From: Acidovorax sp. RAC01
GTDB lineage: Bacteria > Pseudomonadota > Gammaproteobacteria > Burkholderiales > Burkholderiaceae_C
Length of the DNA: 64,000 bases
Direction: 5' to 3'
NCBI RefSeq assembly: GCF_001714725.1
Contig: NZ_CP016447.1
Coordinates: 1,441,001 to 1,505,000 of the forward strand
The notes below the pieces were generated by a model. It saw only the letters and a program-made list of their open reading frames with translations. It ran no database searches and was not told the origin of the DNA. This document shows, piece after piece, positions 1 to 8,413 of the stretch (position 1 is its first letter; each line of letters starts with the position of its first letter). The position numbers and the translations under genes were made by a program.

Positions 1-3000
1 GACCGATGAGCAGCGCAGCGCGCCCGAGCTTGCGCTGACCGACGTCAACCTGGTGCTGCGCAACGGCAACTGGCGCCACCACATGCGCCTGGATGCAACC
101 CCCCCAGCGGACTGGGGCGACCGGTTCACGCTGGCAGGCCTGTTTCGCGCCCCGCTGCTGCGTGCACGCGACGGCAACTGGAAGCACTGGAACGGCCAGG
201 TGTTTGCCAACTTTGCGCGGGTTGATGTGTCGCAGCTGCACCGCCACGCCCAGATCGACGGGGTGCATGTCGCCCAGGGGCACGGAGCCCTGCGCGCCTG
301 GGCGGATTTCCAGCGCGGCGAACTGATGGGCGGAACCGCCGACCTGGCGCTGGCCGATGTGAACGCTACGCTGGGCAGCGACCTGCAGGCGCTGGCCCTG
401 CCTGCGGTGCAGGGCAGGCTGGGCGGGCGCCGGCTGGCGGGCGGTTTTGAGCTGTTCACGCAGGGCCTGCAGTTCCAGACCGACGACGGCCTGAACTGGC
501 CCGGCGGCAACGTGCGCCTGGTGCATACCGATGCCAGCGGCAAGCTGCCGGCGCAGGGCGACTTCCGCGCCGACCGTCTGGACCTGGCGGCACTGGCGCA
601 GATCGGTGCCCGGCTGCCCCTGGGCCCCGCTGCCCACCACGCGCTGGCCACGTACGCACCGCGCGGGCTGGTGGACGAGATCAGCGCCACCTGGCGGGGA
701 CCGGTGGATGCACTGCAGGCCTACCAGCTGCGCGGCCGGGTGCGTGGCCTTTCGCTGGCAGCCGAGAACGCGGGCACGACCCCCACCCACTTCGGGCTGC
801 GCGGAGCCACCGTGGACATCGACATGACCCAGGCGGGCGGCAAGGCGGCGCTGTCGATTACCTCGGGCGCGCTGGTGCTGCCCGGGGTGTTTGAGGAGCC
901 GGTGCTGCCGCTGGACCGGCTGAGCGCCGACGTACGCTGGCAGATGGAAGGCGAGCGCATTGCGGTGCAAGCCACCGACGTGCAGTTTGCCAACGCCGAC
1001 GCGCAGGGCGAGGCCCGGGCCAGCTGGCACACGTCCGATGCGGCGAAAGCGCCTCACCGATCACGGTTTCCGGGGGTACTCGATTTGTCTGGCAACCTGA
1101 ACCGGGCCGACGGCACGCGGGTACACCGTTACCTGCCCCTGTCGATCCCGGCGGACTCACGCCACTACGTGCGCGACGCCGTGGTGGCGGGCACGGCCAG
1201 CAACGTGCAGTTCCGCGTGAAGGGTGATCTGCACGACCTGCCGTTCAACGACCCCCGGCAGGGCGAATTCCGCATCGCCGCCCGCGTCCGGGACGTGACC
1301 TACGCCTATGTGCCACCGCAGCTGCAGCCAGCCAATACGCTGCCCTGGCCAGCCTTGACCGAGCTGGGCGGCGAACTGATTTTTGAGCGGTCTTCCATGC
1401 AGGTGCGGGGCGCCAGCGGCAGCTTTGCGGGCCGGCCAGGGCTGCGCCTGTCGCGCGTGGATGCGCGCATTCCCGACCTGTCGCACACGGTGGTGGGCGT
1501 GGACGCCGATGCACGCGGGCCGCTGCCCGAACTGCTGGCGCTGATGAGCAGCTCGCCCCTGGGCGGCATGACCTCCAACGCGCTGGACCAGGCCACCGGC
1601 ACGGGCAATGCCGACTTCAAGCTGCGCCTGAGCCTGCCCATCAGCGACATGGCCAAGTCGAAGGTGCAGGGCAGCGTGGTGCTGGCGGGCAACGAGGTCC
1701 GCATCACGCCCGACACCCCGCCGCTCACCCGCGCACGCGGCACGGTGCAGTTCAGCGAAAGCGGGTTTTCGCTGACGAACATGCAGGCCCAGGCGCTGGG
1801 TGGCCCGGTGCGGCTTGAAGGCGGCATGCGCGCCCTGCCGCCCAATGCACCCGCCACCGAATCGGCTGTGCAGTTGCGCGCGCAGGGTACGGCCACCGCC
1901 GAAGGCCTGCAGCAGGCCACGCAGCTGGGCATGCTTGCGCAGCTGGCACGGCGCGCCAGCGGCAGCGCGCCGTACACCATGGCCCTCGGGTTCCGGCGCG
2001 GAGTGCCCGAGATCCAGGTCACCACATCGCTGCAGGGCATGGCGCTGGCGCTGCCCGCCCCGCTGGCCAAAACAGCCGGCACCAGCACGCCACTGCGTTT
2101 TGAAACCCAGGTGCTGCGCGAGTCACTCACCGGCCTGGCCAGCGCCACCGCAGCAGGTGCAGCAGGCCTGCCCCCGCTGCGCGACCAGATCACGCTCGAC
2201 CTGGGCGCCATCGGCTCGGCCACGTATGTGCGCGAGCTGGCGGGCGGCCAGGCGCGCGTGTTGCGCGGCACCATCGGCATCGGGCTGGGCGACGGTGAGT
2301 CCGCACCCATGCCAGCCCAGGGCGTCGCCGCCAACATCCAGCAAGGCAAGGTGGACGTCGATACCTGGGAAGACGTGCTCACGCAGGCCACCACGCCTGC
2401 CAGCAGCGCCACCGATGCGGTCGCAGGAGGCCCGGCAACCACAGGCACGGGCAGTGCGGGCAGCGCGCAGGACTACCTGCCCACCACGCTGGCCCTGCGC
2501 GCGCGCGAGCTGACCCTGCAGGGGCGCACGCTGCACAACGTGGTGGCAGGTGCCCTGCGCAGCGGTACCACCTGGCGCGCCACGCTGGACGCCAGCGAAC
2601 TCAACGGGTTTATCGAGTTCCGGCAGCCCGGTGCTGCAGACCACCCCAACGGGCTGCTGTACGCACGCCTGTCGCGAGCCAACCTGCCGCAAAGCGATGC
2701 GAACCAGGTGGAGGCTCTGCTTGATGAACAGCCCGGTACGCTGCCCGCACTGGACATCGTGGTGGACGATTTCGAGCTGCGCGCCAAGCGGCTGGGCCGC
2801 GTGGAGATACAGGCCCAGAACCGTGGCAGCGAGGGCGCACAGCGCGAGTGGCGCCTGACGCGGTTCAACATCCTGTCGCCCGAAGCCAACCTTACGGCCA
2901 GTGGCAACTGGGCGGTGGTGGCTGGCGCGGCAGGCAGCGCTGCTGCGAAGCCCCCGGAGCGGCGTACGGTGCTCAGTTTCAAGCTCGATATCCGCGACTC

Positions 3001-3655
3001 GGGCGACCTGCTGGGCCGCATGGGGATGGCCAATGTGGTGCGCCGCGGCAAGGGGCGCATGGAAGGTCAGGTGGCATGGATGGGCGCGCCCTTCAGCCCC
3101 GACTACCGGTCCATGACAGGCGAGGTCAACCTCAATATCGAGTCCGGCCAATTCCTCAAGGCCGACCCGGGCCTGGCCAAGCTGCTCGGCGTGCTGAGCC
3201 TGCAGTCTCTGCCGCGGCGTCTGGCGCTGGATTTCCGCGACGTGTTCAGCGAAGGTTTTGCGTTTGACTTTGTGCGCGGCGACGTCCGCATCGAGCAGGG
3301 TGTCGCCACCACCAACAATCTGCAGATGAAGGGTGTGAACGCCGCGGTCTTGATGGAAGGCAGTGCCAACATCGAGGCCGAAACGCAGGATCTTCGCGTG
3401 GTGGTGGTGCCCGAGATCAACGCCATGACCGCATCGCTGGTGGCCACGGCGATCAACCCCGTGATTGGCCTGGGCAGCTTCCTGGCGCAGGTGTTCCTGC
3501 GCGGGCCGCTCATTGAAGCCGCCACGCAGGAGTTCCGCATCGACGGCACGTGGACGGACCCTCGCGTGGTGCGCGTACCCCGCCGCGCGCGGGACGCTGC
3601 AGCCCCGGCCGCTCCGGCCTCCACCCCCGCACCCAAGCCCGGAGAACCCTCATGA
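1..3655 (+). CDS. yhdP: YhdP family AsmA-like protein, C-terminal portion (5' end outside window)
   Basis: The frame is open from base 2 with no stop, so the gene begins upstream; about 1217 residues are visible. YhdP-type proteins (DUF3971 plus an AsmA-like C-terminal region) are inner-membrane-anchored bridges across the periplasm that take part in phospholipid traffic to the outer membrane. The sequence fits: long stretches of repeated beta-strand segments, GNW and GQ patterns, and near residues 1000-1190 the family's conserved end with a glycine/leucine-rich hydrophobic stretch around 3450-3510. The tail is Pro/Ala-rich. The stop codon overlaps the start of the nitrilase gene (ATGA), which suggests translational coupling. 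The family is clear; the exact YhdP name rather than another AsmA-like protein is by length and C-terminal pattern. Confidence 0.85.
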   Translation, partial: TDEQRSAPELALTDVNLVLRNGNWRHHMRLDATPPADWGDRFTLAGLFRAPLLRARDGNWKHWNGQVFANFARVDVSQLHRHAQIDGVHVAQGHGALRAWADFQRGELMGGTADLALADVNATLGSDLQALALPAVQGRLGGRRLAGGFELFTQGLQFQTDDGLNWPGGNVRLVHTDASGKLPAQGDFRADRLDLAALAQIGARLPLGPAAHHALATYAPRGLVDEISATWRGPVDALQAYQLRGRVRGLSLAAENAGTTPTHFGLRGATVDIDMTQAGGKAALSITSGALVLPGVFEEPVLPLDRLSADVRWQMEGERIAVQATDVQFANADAQGEARASWHTSDAAKAPHRSRFPGVLDLSGNLNRADGTRVHRYLPLSIPADSRHYVRDAVVAGTASNVQFRVKGDLHDLPFNDPRQGEFRIAARVRDVTYAYVPPQLQPANTLPWPALTELGGELIFERSSMQVRGASGSFAGRPGLRLSRVDARIPDLSHTVVGVDADARGPLPELLALMSSSPLGGMTSNALDQATGTGNADFKLRLSLPISDMAKSKVQGSVVLAGNEVRITPDTPPLTRARGTVQFSESGFSLTNMQAQALGGPVRLEGGMRALPPNAPATESAVQLRAQGTATAEGLQQATQLGMLAQLARRASGSAPYTMALGFRRGVPEIQVTTSLQGMALALPAPLAKTAGTSTPLRFETQVLRESLTGLASATAAGAAGLPPLRDQITLDLGAIGSATYVRELAGGQARVLRGTIGIGLGDGESAPMPAQGVAANIQQGKVDVDTWEDVLTQATTPASSATDAVAGGPATTGTGSAGSAQDYLPTTLALRARELTLQGRTLHNVVAGALRSGTTWRATLDASELNGFIEFRQPGAADHPNGLLYARLSRANLPQSDANQVEALLDEQPGTLPALDIVVDDFELRAKRLGRVEIQAQNRGSEGAQREWRLTRFNILSPEANLTASGNWAVVAGAAGSAAAKPPERRTVLSFKLDIRDSGDLLGRMGMANVVRRGKGRMEGQVAWMGAPFSPDYRSMTGEVNLNIESGQFLKADPGLAKLLGVLSLQSLPRRLALDFRDVFSEGFAFDFVRGDVRIEQGVATTNNLQMKGVNAAVLMEGSANIEAETQDLRVVVVPEINAMTASLVATAINPVIGLGSFLAQVFLRGPLIEAATQEFRIDGTWTDPRVVRVPRRARDAAAPAAPASTPAPKPGEPS

Positions 3656-4470
3656 TGCATGTGGCAGCCATCCAGATGGTGTCGGGTACCCGGCTTGATG
3701 ACAACCTGCAGGCCGCGCACAGGCTGCTGGAAAAGGCTGCGCTCGAAGGCGCTGAACTCGCCGTGCTGCCCGAATATTTCTGCACCATGGGCCACCGCGA
3801 CACGGACAAGCTGCCCCTGGCGGAAACACCCGCTGGCGGGCCCATCCAGGATTTCCTGTCGGCGTCGGCGCGCTCGCTGGGCCTGTGGCTCGTGGGCGGC
3901 ACCCTGCCCATGCAGACCGCCACGCCTGGCAAGGTGCGCAACACCACCCTAGTGTTCGACCCCACCGGCGCGCAGGTGGCCCGCTACGACAAGATCCACC
4001 TCTTTTGCTTCGACAACGGGCGCGAGCAGTACGACGAGAGCCGCGTGATCGAGGCCGGCGCCCCTGCCGTGCATTTCGACCTGCCGGCGCGCGATGGTCG
4101 CCGCTGGCGCGTGGGGTTGAGCGTGTGCTACGACCTGCGCTTTCCCGAGCTGTACCGGGCGCACGCCCGCGCAGGGGCTGACCTGATGCTCGTGCCCAGT
4201 GCTTTCACCTACACCACGGGCCGTGCCCACTGGGAACTGCTGCTGCGCGCTCGGGCGGTGGAGAACCTGGCCTACGTACTGGCGCCCGCACAGGGCGGCA
4301 TTCACGAGAACGGCCGCCACACCTGGGGGCACAGCATGCTGGTGGACCCCTGGGGCACCGTGATCGCCTCACTTGACCAGGGCCCGGGTGTCGTTGCCGG
4401 CACGCTGGATGCCGCACGCATCGCCAGTGTGCGCGAGCAGTTGCCCGCCCTGCAGCACCGCGTGCTCTGA
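3652..4470 (+). CDS. Nitrilase-superfamily amidohydrolase (Nit1/Nit2-like)
   Basis: A 272-residue carbon-nitrogen hydrolase. The nitrilase catalytic triad is visible: Glu41 in LPEYF, Lys114 in YDKIHLF and Cys159 in SVCYDLRFPELYR. The last motif is typical of the Nit1/Nit2 branch, which hydrolyses deaminated glutathione or omega-amides such as alpha-ketoglutaramate, so a metabolite-repair role is likely; the true substrate is not shown. The start ATG at 3652 overlaps the yhdP stop and has GGAG 7 bases upstream; a second ATG follows immediately. No signal peptide is seen, so the enzyme is cytoplasmic. Only 7 bases separate it from the kinase gene, consistent with one operon. Confidence 0.9.
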   Translation: MMHVAAIQMVSGTRLDDNLQAAHRLLEKAALEGAELAVLPEYFCTMGHRDTDKLPLAETPAGGPIQDFLSASARSLGLWLVGGTLPMQTATPGKVRNTTLVFDPTGAQVARYDKIHLFCFDNGREQYDESRVIEAGAPAVHFDLPARDGRRWRVGLSVCYDLRFPELYRAHARAGADLMLVPSAFTYTTGRAHWELLLRARAVENLAYVLAPAQGGIHENGRHTWGHSMLVDPWGTVIASLDQGPGVVAGTLDAARIASVREQLPALQHRVL

Positions 4471-4477
4471 ACCCCGC

Positions 4478-6631
4478 ATGAATTCCCCCACGCCCGACGA
4501 CAGCACCACCGGCCTTGGCACGGCGCTGGCAGCCCCTTTGCAGCCACGCCCGCGCCGCACGCTGCTGCAGCGCTGGCGCGGTGCATGGCGACGCTGGTCG
4601 CTGTGGACGGCGCTGGTGGGCCTGGTCGTGTCGATGCTGGCCACCCTGGTCTGGCTGGCGGGCCGGTATGAAGAAAGCCAGGTGCAGACCCAGCTGGAGC
4701 GCGACGCGGCCGATGCGGTGGTGGACATCCGCGTATCGCTCTCGCGCACCCTGCAGAACCTGCAGGCCCTGCACGCCAACGACCCTGGCGAGCTGGCATG
4801 GGAAGTCGGGGCGGCCGATCTGCTGCGCAACCACCGCGAGCTGATACGCATCGAGTGGCGCGACACGTCTTTGCGGGTGCGCGACCACCAGCAGTCGCCC
4901 TACCGGCCCCTGGCCTGGGACCGGCGACTGCGCGAGAGCGGCCAGTCGGATGCCGCCATTGCCTGTGCCAACGCGCGCCGGCTCAGCAGCCCGGCCTACT
5001 CCAGCAGTTACTTTCAGCCGCACGGCGATGGCCTGGGTTCGGAAATGATGGACCTGTGCCTGCCGCTCACCACCGGCGGCAAGGTCACCGGCTTTGTCGT
5101 GGCCACGTTCTCGCTGCGCGAGATCCTGCTCAACCTGGTGGCGCCCAACCTCACGCGCCGCCAGGAGGCCTCGTTCATCGAGCCCGACGGCACCCGGCTG
5201 GCCGTGCTGGGCGCCGCCCGCAAGGGCTCGCGCATGTTCACATCGCAGCACCTGCTGGACATGCCCGGCAGCACCCTGGTGCTGCGCATGGACACCTGGC
5301 ACGCCGCGCCCAGCCTGTTTCCCAACGTGCTCACGGCGCTGGTCACCGCAATGTCGATTGCGCTGGTCACGGTGATGGCAGTGCTGGTGCGCGACAACCG
5401 CCGCCGCCTGCGTGCCGAGCGCGATCTGGCGGACGCGCTCGCGTTCCGCAAGGCGATGGAGGACTCGCTGGTCACGGGCCTGCGCGCACGGGACTTGCAA
5501 GGTCGCATCACCTACGTCAACCCCGCGTTCTGTGCCATGGTCGGCTTCAGCGCAGCCGAGCTGCTGGGCCAGAGCGTCACCGCCCCCTACTGGCCGCCCG
5601 AGCTGGTGGACGAGTACCGGGCGCGGCAGGCCGTGCGGCTGTCGGGGGGGGAGGTTCCGCCGCGGGAAGGCTTTGAGTCGGTCTTCATGCGCAAGGACGG
5701 AACGCGCTTTCCGGTGCTGATCATCGAGGCGCCGCTCATCAACGCCCAGGGCCAGCATACGGGCTGGATGAGCGCCTTCCTGGACATCAGCGAGCAGCGC
5801 CGCATCGAGGAGCTGTCGCGCGCATCGCAGGAGCGCCTTCAGGCCACGGCCCGCCTGGCCACGGTGGGCGAGATGGCATCGCTGCTCAGCCACGAGCTGA
5901 ACCAGCCGCTGGCCGCCATCTCCAGCTACGCCACCGGCTCCATCAACCTGCTGGAGCCCGCCAGCAGCACGGCCGCGGCAGATGCCGGCGACACCGCCAG
6001 TGCGCCGACCACAACCGCGGCCCCCAGCGCGCACGATGTGGAAGGCGTGCGCATGGCGCTCACGCAGATCGCCCGCCAGGCCGAGCGCGCGGGCAAGGTG
6101 ATCAAGAGCGTGCACGACTTCGTGCGCCGACGCGACCAGGCGCGCGAGTCGTTGCCCGCGCAGCAGTTGCTCGACGCCATCCTGCCACTCGTCAGCCTGC
6201 AGGCGCGCAAGCTGCGCGTGCGCGTGCAGACCCATGTCGAGTCCGGCCTGCCGCCGGTGCTGTGCGACCGCACCATGGTCGAGCAGGTGCTGCTGAACCT
6301 GGCGCGCAACGCCATGCAGGCCATGGACCACCCCGACATCCACCAGCGCGTGCTGGACATCCGCGTGCTCAAGACGGCCACCGGCCAGCGCACGGGATGG
6401 ATCAAGTTCACGGTGACCGACCTGGGCACCGGCATCGACAGCGATGTGGCTGCCAAGCTGTTCACTCCGTTCTACACCACGCGCAGCGAGGGCATGGGGC
6501 TGGGCCTGAGCATGTGCCGCACGGTCATCGAGCAGCACGGTGGTTTCCTCGGCTTTGCTGCCAACGAGCCCCGTGGTACGGTATTCACCTTTACCCTGCC
6601 GGTCGCTACCCCTCCCGCGCAAAGCCCCTGA
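4478..6631 (+). CDS. PAS-domain sensor histidine kinase
   Basis: A 717-residue membrane sensor kinase. A first transmembrane helix lies near residues 45-65 and a second near 285-305, bounding an extracytoplasmic sensing region of about 220 residues. A PAS domain follows (about 335-440), then a HisKA dimerisation domain with His472 in the H-box SHELNQPL, and an ATPase domain with an N-box (LNLARNAMQAMD) and G-boxes (DLGTGID, GMGLGLS). This HELNQPL form is typical of the DctB/FixL group, which sense C4-dicarboxylates or other small ligands; the ligand here is unknown. About 20 Ala/Thr residues interrupt the region after the H-box. The stop TGA shares its last base with the regulator start, so the two are coupled. 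Confidence 0.92.
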   Translation: MNSPTPDDSTTGLGTALAAPLQPRPRRTLLQRWRGAWRRWSLWTALVGLVVSMLATLVWLAGRYEESQVQTQLERDAADAVVDIRVSLSRTLQNLQALHANDPGELAWEVGAADLLRNHRELIRIEWRDTSLRVRDHQQSPYRPLAWDRRLRESGQSDAAIACANARRLSSPAYSSSYFQPHGDGLGSEMMDLCLPLTTGGKVTGFVVATFSLREILLNLVAPNLTRRQEASFIEPDGTRLAVLGAARKGSRMFTSQHLLDMPGSTLVLRMDTWHAAPSLFPNVLTALVTAMSIALVTVMAVLVRDNRRRLRAERDLADALAFRKAMEDSLVTGLRARDLQGRITYVNPAFCAMVGFSAAELLGQSVTAPYWPPELVDEYRARQAVRLSGGEVPPREGFESVFMRKDGTRFPVLIIEAPLINAQGQHTGWMSAFLDISEQRRIEELSRASQERLQATARLATVGEMASLLSHELNQPLAAISSYATGSINLLEPASSTAAADAGDTASAPTTTAAPSAHDVEGVRMALTQIARQAERAGKVIKSVHDFVRRRDQARESLPAQQLLDAILPLVSLQARKLRVRVQTHVESGLPPVLCDRTMVEQVLLNLARNAMQAMDHPDIHQRVLDIRVLKTATGQRTGWIKFTVTDLGTGIDSDVAAKLFTPFYTTRSEGMGLGLSMCRTVIEQHGGFLGFAANEPRGTVFTFTLPVATPPAQSP

Positions 6632-7260
6632 TGGAACCCGTATCCAACGCCACCGTTTACATCGTTGACGACGACGCCAGCGTGCGCGAGGCCCTGGCCT
6701 GGCTGCTGCGCTCGCGCCGCCTGCCCAGCGAGTCTTTCGACAGCGCCGAGGCCTTTGACGCCATGCTGCAAAAGCGCCCTCCCCAGCGCTACCCCTGCTG
6801 CCTGCTGCTGGATGTGCGCATGCCCGGCATGAGCGGCCTGGCCCTGTTCGACGTACTGGCCGCGCGGGGTGATCTGGCCACCATGCCGGTGATCTTTCTG
6901 ACCGGCCACGCCGATGTGCCCACCGCGGTCGATACCGTCAAGCGCGGCGCATTCGACTTTTGTGAAAAGCCTTTTTCAGACAACGTGCTGGTGGACCGCA
7001 TCGAACAGGCCCTGACCCAGTCGGCCGAGCGGCTGGCGCGGCTGCGCGAACGCAGCGACCTGCAGGTGCGCCTGGGCGACCTGACCGACCGCGAGCGCGA
7101 CGTGATGGACCTGGTGGTGGCGGGCCTGCCCAACAAGCTGATTGCCGACCAGCTCGACATCAGCGTGCGCACGGTGGAAGTGCACCGCTCACGCGTGTTC
7201 GACAAGATGCAGGTGAAGTCGGCAGTGGAACTGGCGAACCTGCTGCGCGCTGGCAAATAG
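6631..7260 (+). CDS. FixJ-type response regulator (REC + LuxR HTH)
   Basis: A 209-residue regulator: receiver domain in the first 125 residues with phospho-acceptor Asp61 in LLLDVRMPGMSG, a conserved Thr in FLTGHAD and Lys in CEKPF, then a LuxR-type helix-turn-helix near residues 145-205 (LTDRERDVMDLV, ADQLDISVRTVEVHRSRV). This is the FixJ/TodT-like domain layout. It overlaps the kinase stop by one base and is its obvious partner. Target genes cannot be read from the sequence; yhdP and the amidase upstream are candidates only by co-location. Confidence 0.93.
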   Translation: MEPVSNATVYIVDDDASVREALAWLLRSRRLPSESFDSAEAFDAMLQKRPPQRYPCCLLLDVRMPGMSGLALFDVLAARGDLATMPVIFLTGHADVPTAVDTVKRGAFDFCEKPFSDNVLVDRIEQALTQSAERLARLRERSDLQVRLGDLTDRERDVMDLVVAGLPNKLIADQLDISVRTVEVHRSRVFDKMQVKSAVELANLLRAGK

Positions 7261-7277
7261 CCGGGGTGAGCCCGGCT
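7259..7277. terminator. Possible shared hairpin between convergent genes
   Basis: AGCCGGG at 7259-7265 pairs perfectly with CCCGGCT at 7271-7277 across a 5-base loop. It starts at the regulator stop codon and lies 31 bases from the 3' end of the convergent OmpA-like gene. There is no T-run on either strand, so it is at best a weak or Rho-assisted terminator. Confidence 0.3.
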
Positions 7278-7308
7278 GTACCGCGCCCCCCGGCCTCTGG
7301 CGAACCGG

Positions 7309-7956
7309 TTACCCGCGCGGCCGTTCGCCCACAAAGATTTCCACACGGCGGTTGCGTGCGCGGCCTTCGGCCGTGTCGTTGGTGGCCATCGGGTTGCGCT
7401 CGCCCATGCCGTCGATGGCAATGCGGCGCCCGTCCACGCCCCGTGCCGTGAGGTAGTTGCGGGTGCTGGCTGCGCGCTCCACCGACAGCGGGTTGTTCAC
7501 GCTGTCCCCGCCGGTGCTGTCGGTGTGGCCGACGATGCGCACATCGCTGTTGGGGTTGTTGCGCAGGCCGGCGGCAAACTGGTCCAGCACCGGGCCAAAG
7601 TTCGCCTGGATGTCCGAGCGGCCCACGGCAAACGAGATGTCGCTGGGGATGTTGAGCATGAGCTGGTTGTCCGACGTCTGCGAGACCACCACACCGGTGC
7701 CGCGCGTGGCCTGCTCCATCTCGCGCTTTTGGCGCTCCATGTTCTGCGACCAGATGTAGGTGCCCAGGGCCCCCACGCCCGCGCCCACCACGGCGCCGGT
7801 GCCGGCATTACCGCCCGTGGCCGAGCCGATCACCGCGCCAGCCAGTGCGCCCACCCCGGCACCGGTGGCGGTGCGGCGCTGGGTGTCATCCATGCTGGCG
7901 CAACCGGTGGCCAGAACGACGGTGGCGGCAACGCCCCAAAGAATGTGTGTGCGCAT
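7309..7956 (-). CDS. OmpA-family lipoprotein (YiaD-like, glycine zipper)
   Basis: A 215-residue envelope protein. The start at 7956 is supported by AAGGAGA about 7 bases upstream. The N-terminus is a signal sequence ending in a lipobox-like LATGC with Cys19. Residues 30-68 form a glycine-zipper (repeats of GAGVGA and GGNAG), then comes a charged linker, and residues 100-212 are an OmpA C-terminal peptidoglycan-binding domain (VGHTDSTG, RNRRVEIFV). It probably tethers the outer membrane to peptidoglycan. The -3 position of the lipobox is Ala rather than Leu, so lipidation is likely but not certain. Confidence 0.9.
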   Translation of the reverse strand: MRTHILWGVAATVVLATGCASMDDTQRRTATGAGVGALAGAVIGSATGGNAGTGAVVGAGVGALGTYIWSQNMERQKREMEQATRGTGVVVSQTSDNQLMLNIPSDISFAVGRSDIQANFGPVLDQFAAGLRNNPNSDVRIVGHTDSTGGDSVNNPLSVERAASTRNYLTARGVDGRRIAIDGMGERNPMATNDTAEGRARNRRVEIFVGERPRG

Positions 7957-7982
7957 GTGATCTCCTTGAATCTGAACAGGCG

Positions 7983-8089
7983 GCGCGGCATCCGATGCGT
8001 GCCGGCCATGCGCTTGCCGCTGCCACCGGAGCGGCAACCCCTGAAGGGATGCCGCGCTGCCAGAGCAGCGGGCGGCAGCGGGCAAGCGC
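7983..8089 (-). repeat. Interlocking inverted repeats in the leader of the OmpA-like gene
   Basis: The 283-base gap 7957-8239 holds no gene. It contains two perfect or near-perfect inverted pairs in the order A-B-A'-B': GCGCGGCATCC at 7983-7993 with its complement at 8047-8057, and a 15-base arm at 8010-8024 with a complement at 8074-8089 that carries one extra base. Such an order can form a pseudoknot. It lies 27-133 bases upstream of the OmpA-like start on that gene's strand. Function unknown. Confidence 0.4.
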
Positions 8090-8239
8090 AAGCCCTGATG
8101 GTGACCCGCAGCGTTGCGGCACGCCATCGGCCCGCGCACCCGGCGCCCGTAGGACAGCAGCGCGAAATGTTCACGGGGTCAGGCGGCGTGCAACACGCCC
8201 ACCGCAACAGGCGCAGACCTTGCGCCCGCGCCCGGGGCC

Positions 8240-8413
8240 CTACGCTGCGGGCGGTGAAGGGGGTGAAGGTGGTGGGGGCGGCTTGCGGTCGTCGTCGCCC
8301 GAGGAGGGGGGCATGGGGAGCTCGCCGCCCTTGCGCCCTGAAAACATCGTCCACCAGACGATGGCAATCAGCAGCACCAGCGCCAGCAGCGCTTCAAGCA
8401 AAATCAGCCCCAT
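8240..8413 (-). CDS. Small hydrophobic membrane protein with proline-rich tail
   Basis: A 57-residue protein: residues 1-23 are one strongly hydrophobic helix (EALLALVLLIAIVWW), then a basic GRKGG stretch, acidic residues and a PPPPPSPPSPP tail. An AAAGGGG ribosome site lies about 9 bases before the ATG. Its start codon sits in the same CATG tetranucleotide as the mltA start on the other strand, so its SD lies inside the mltA signal-peptide codons. I do not recognise a named family; a single-span inner-membrane protein is the plain reading. It could be spurious, but the SD, hydrophobic start and clean stop argue for a gene. Confidence 0.55.
   Translation of the reverse strand: MGLILLEALLALVLLIAIVWWTMFSGRKGGELPMPPSSGDDDRKPPPPPSPPSPPAA

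Noticed and set aside
53..3655. A start codon for the YhdP-like protein at base 53
   Set aside because: The frame is open to the window edge and the visible protein already lacks its N-terminal membrane anchor, so the start lies outside.
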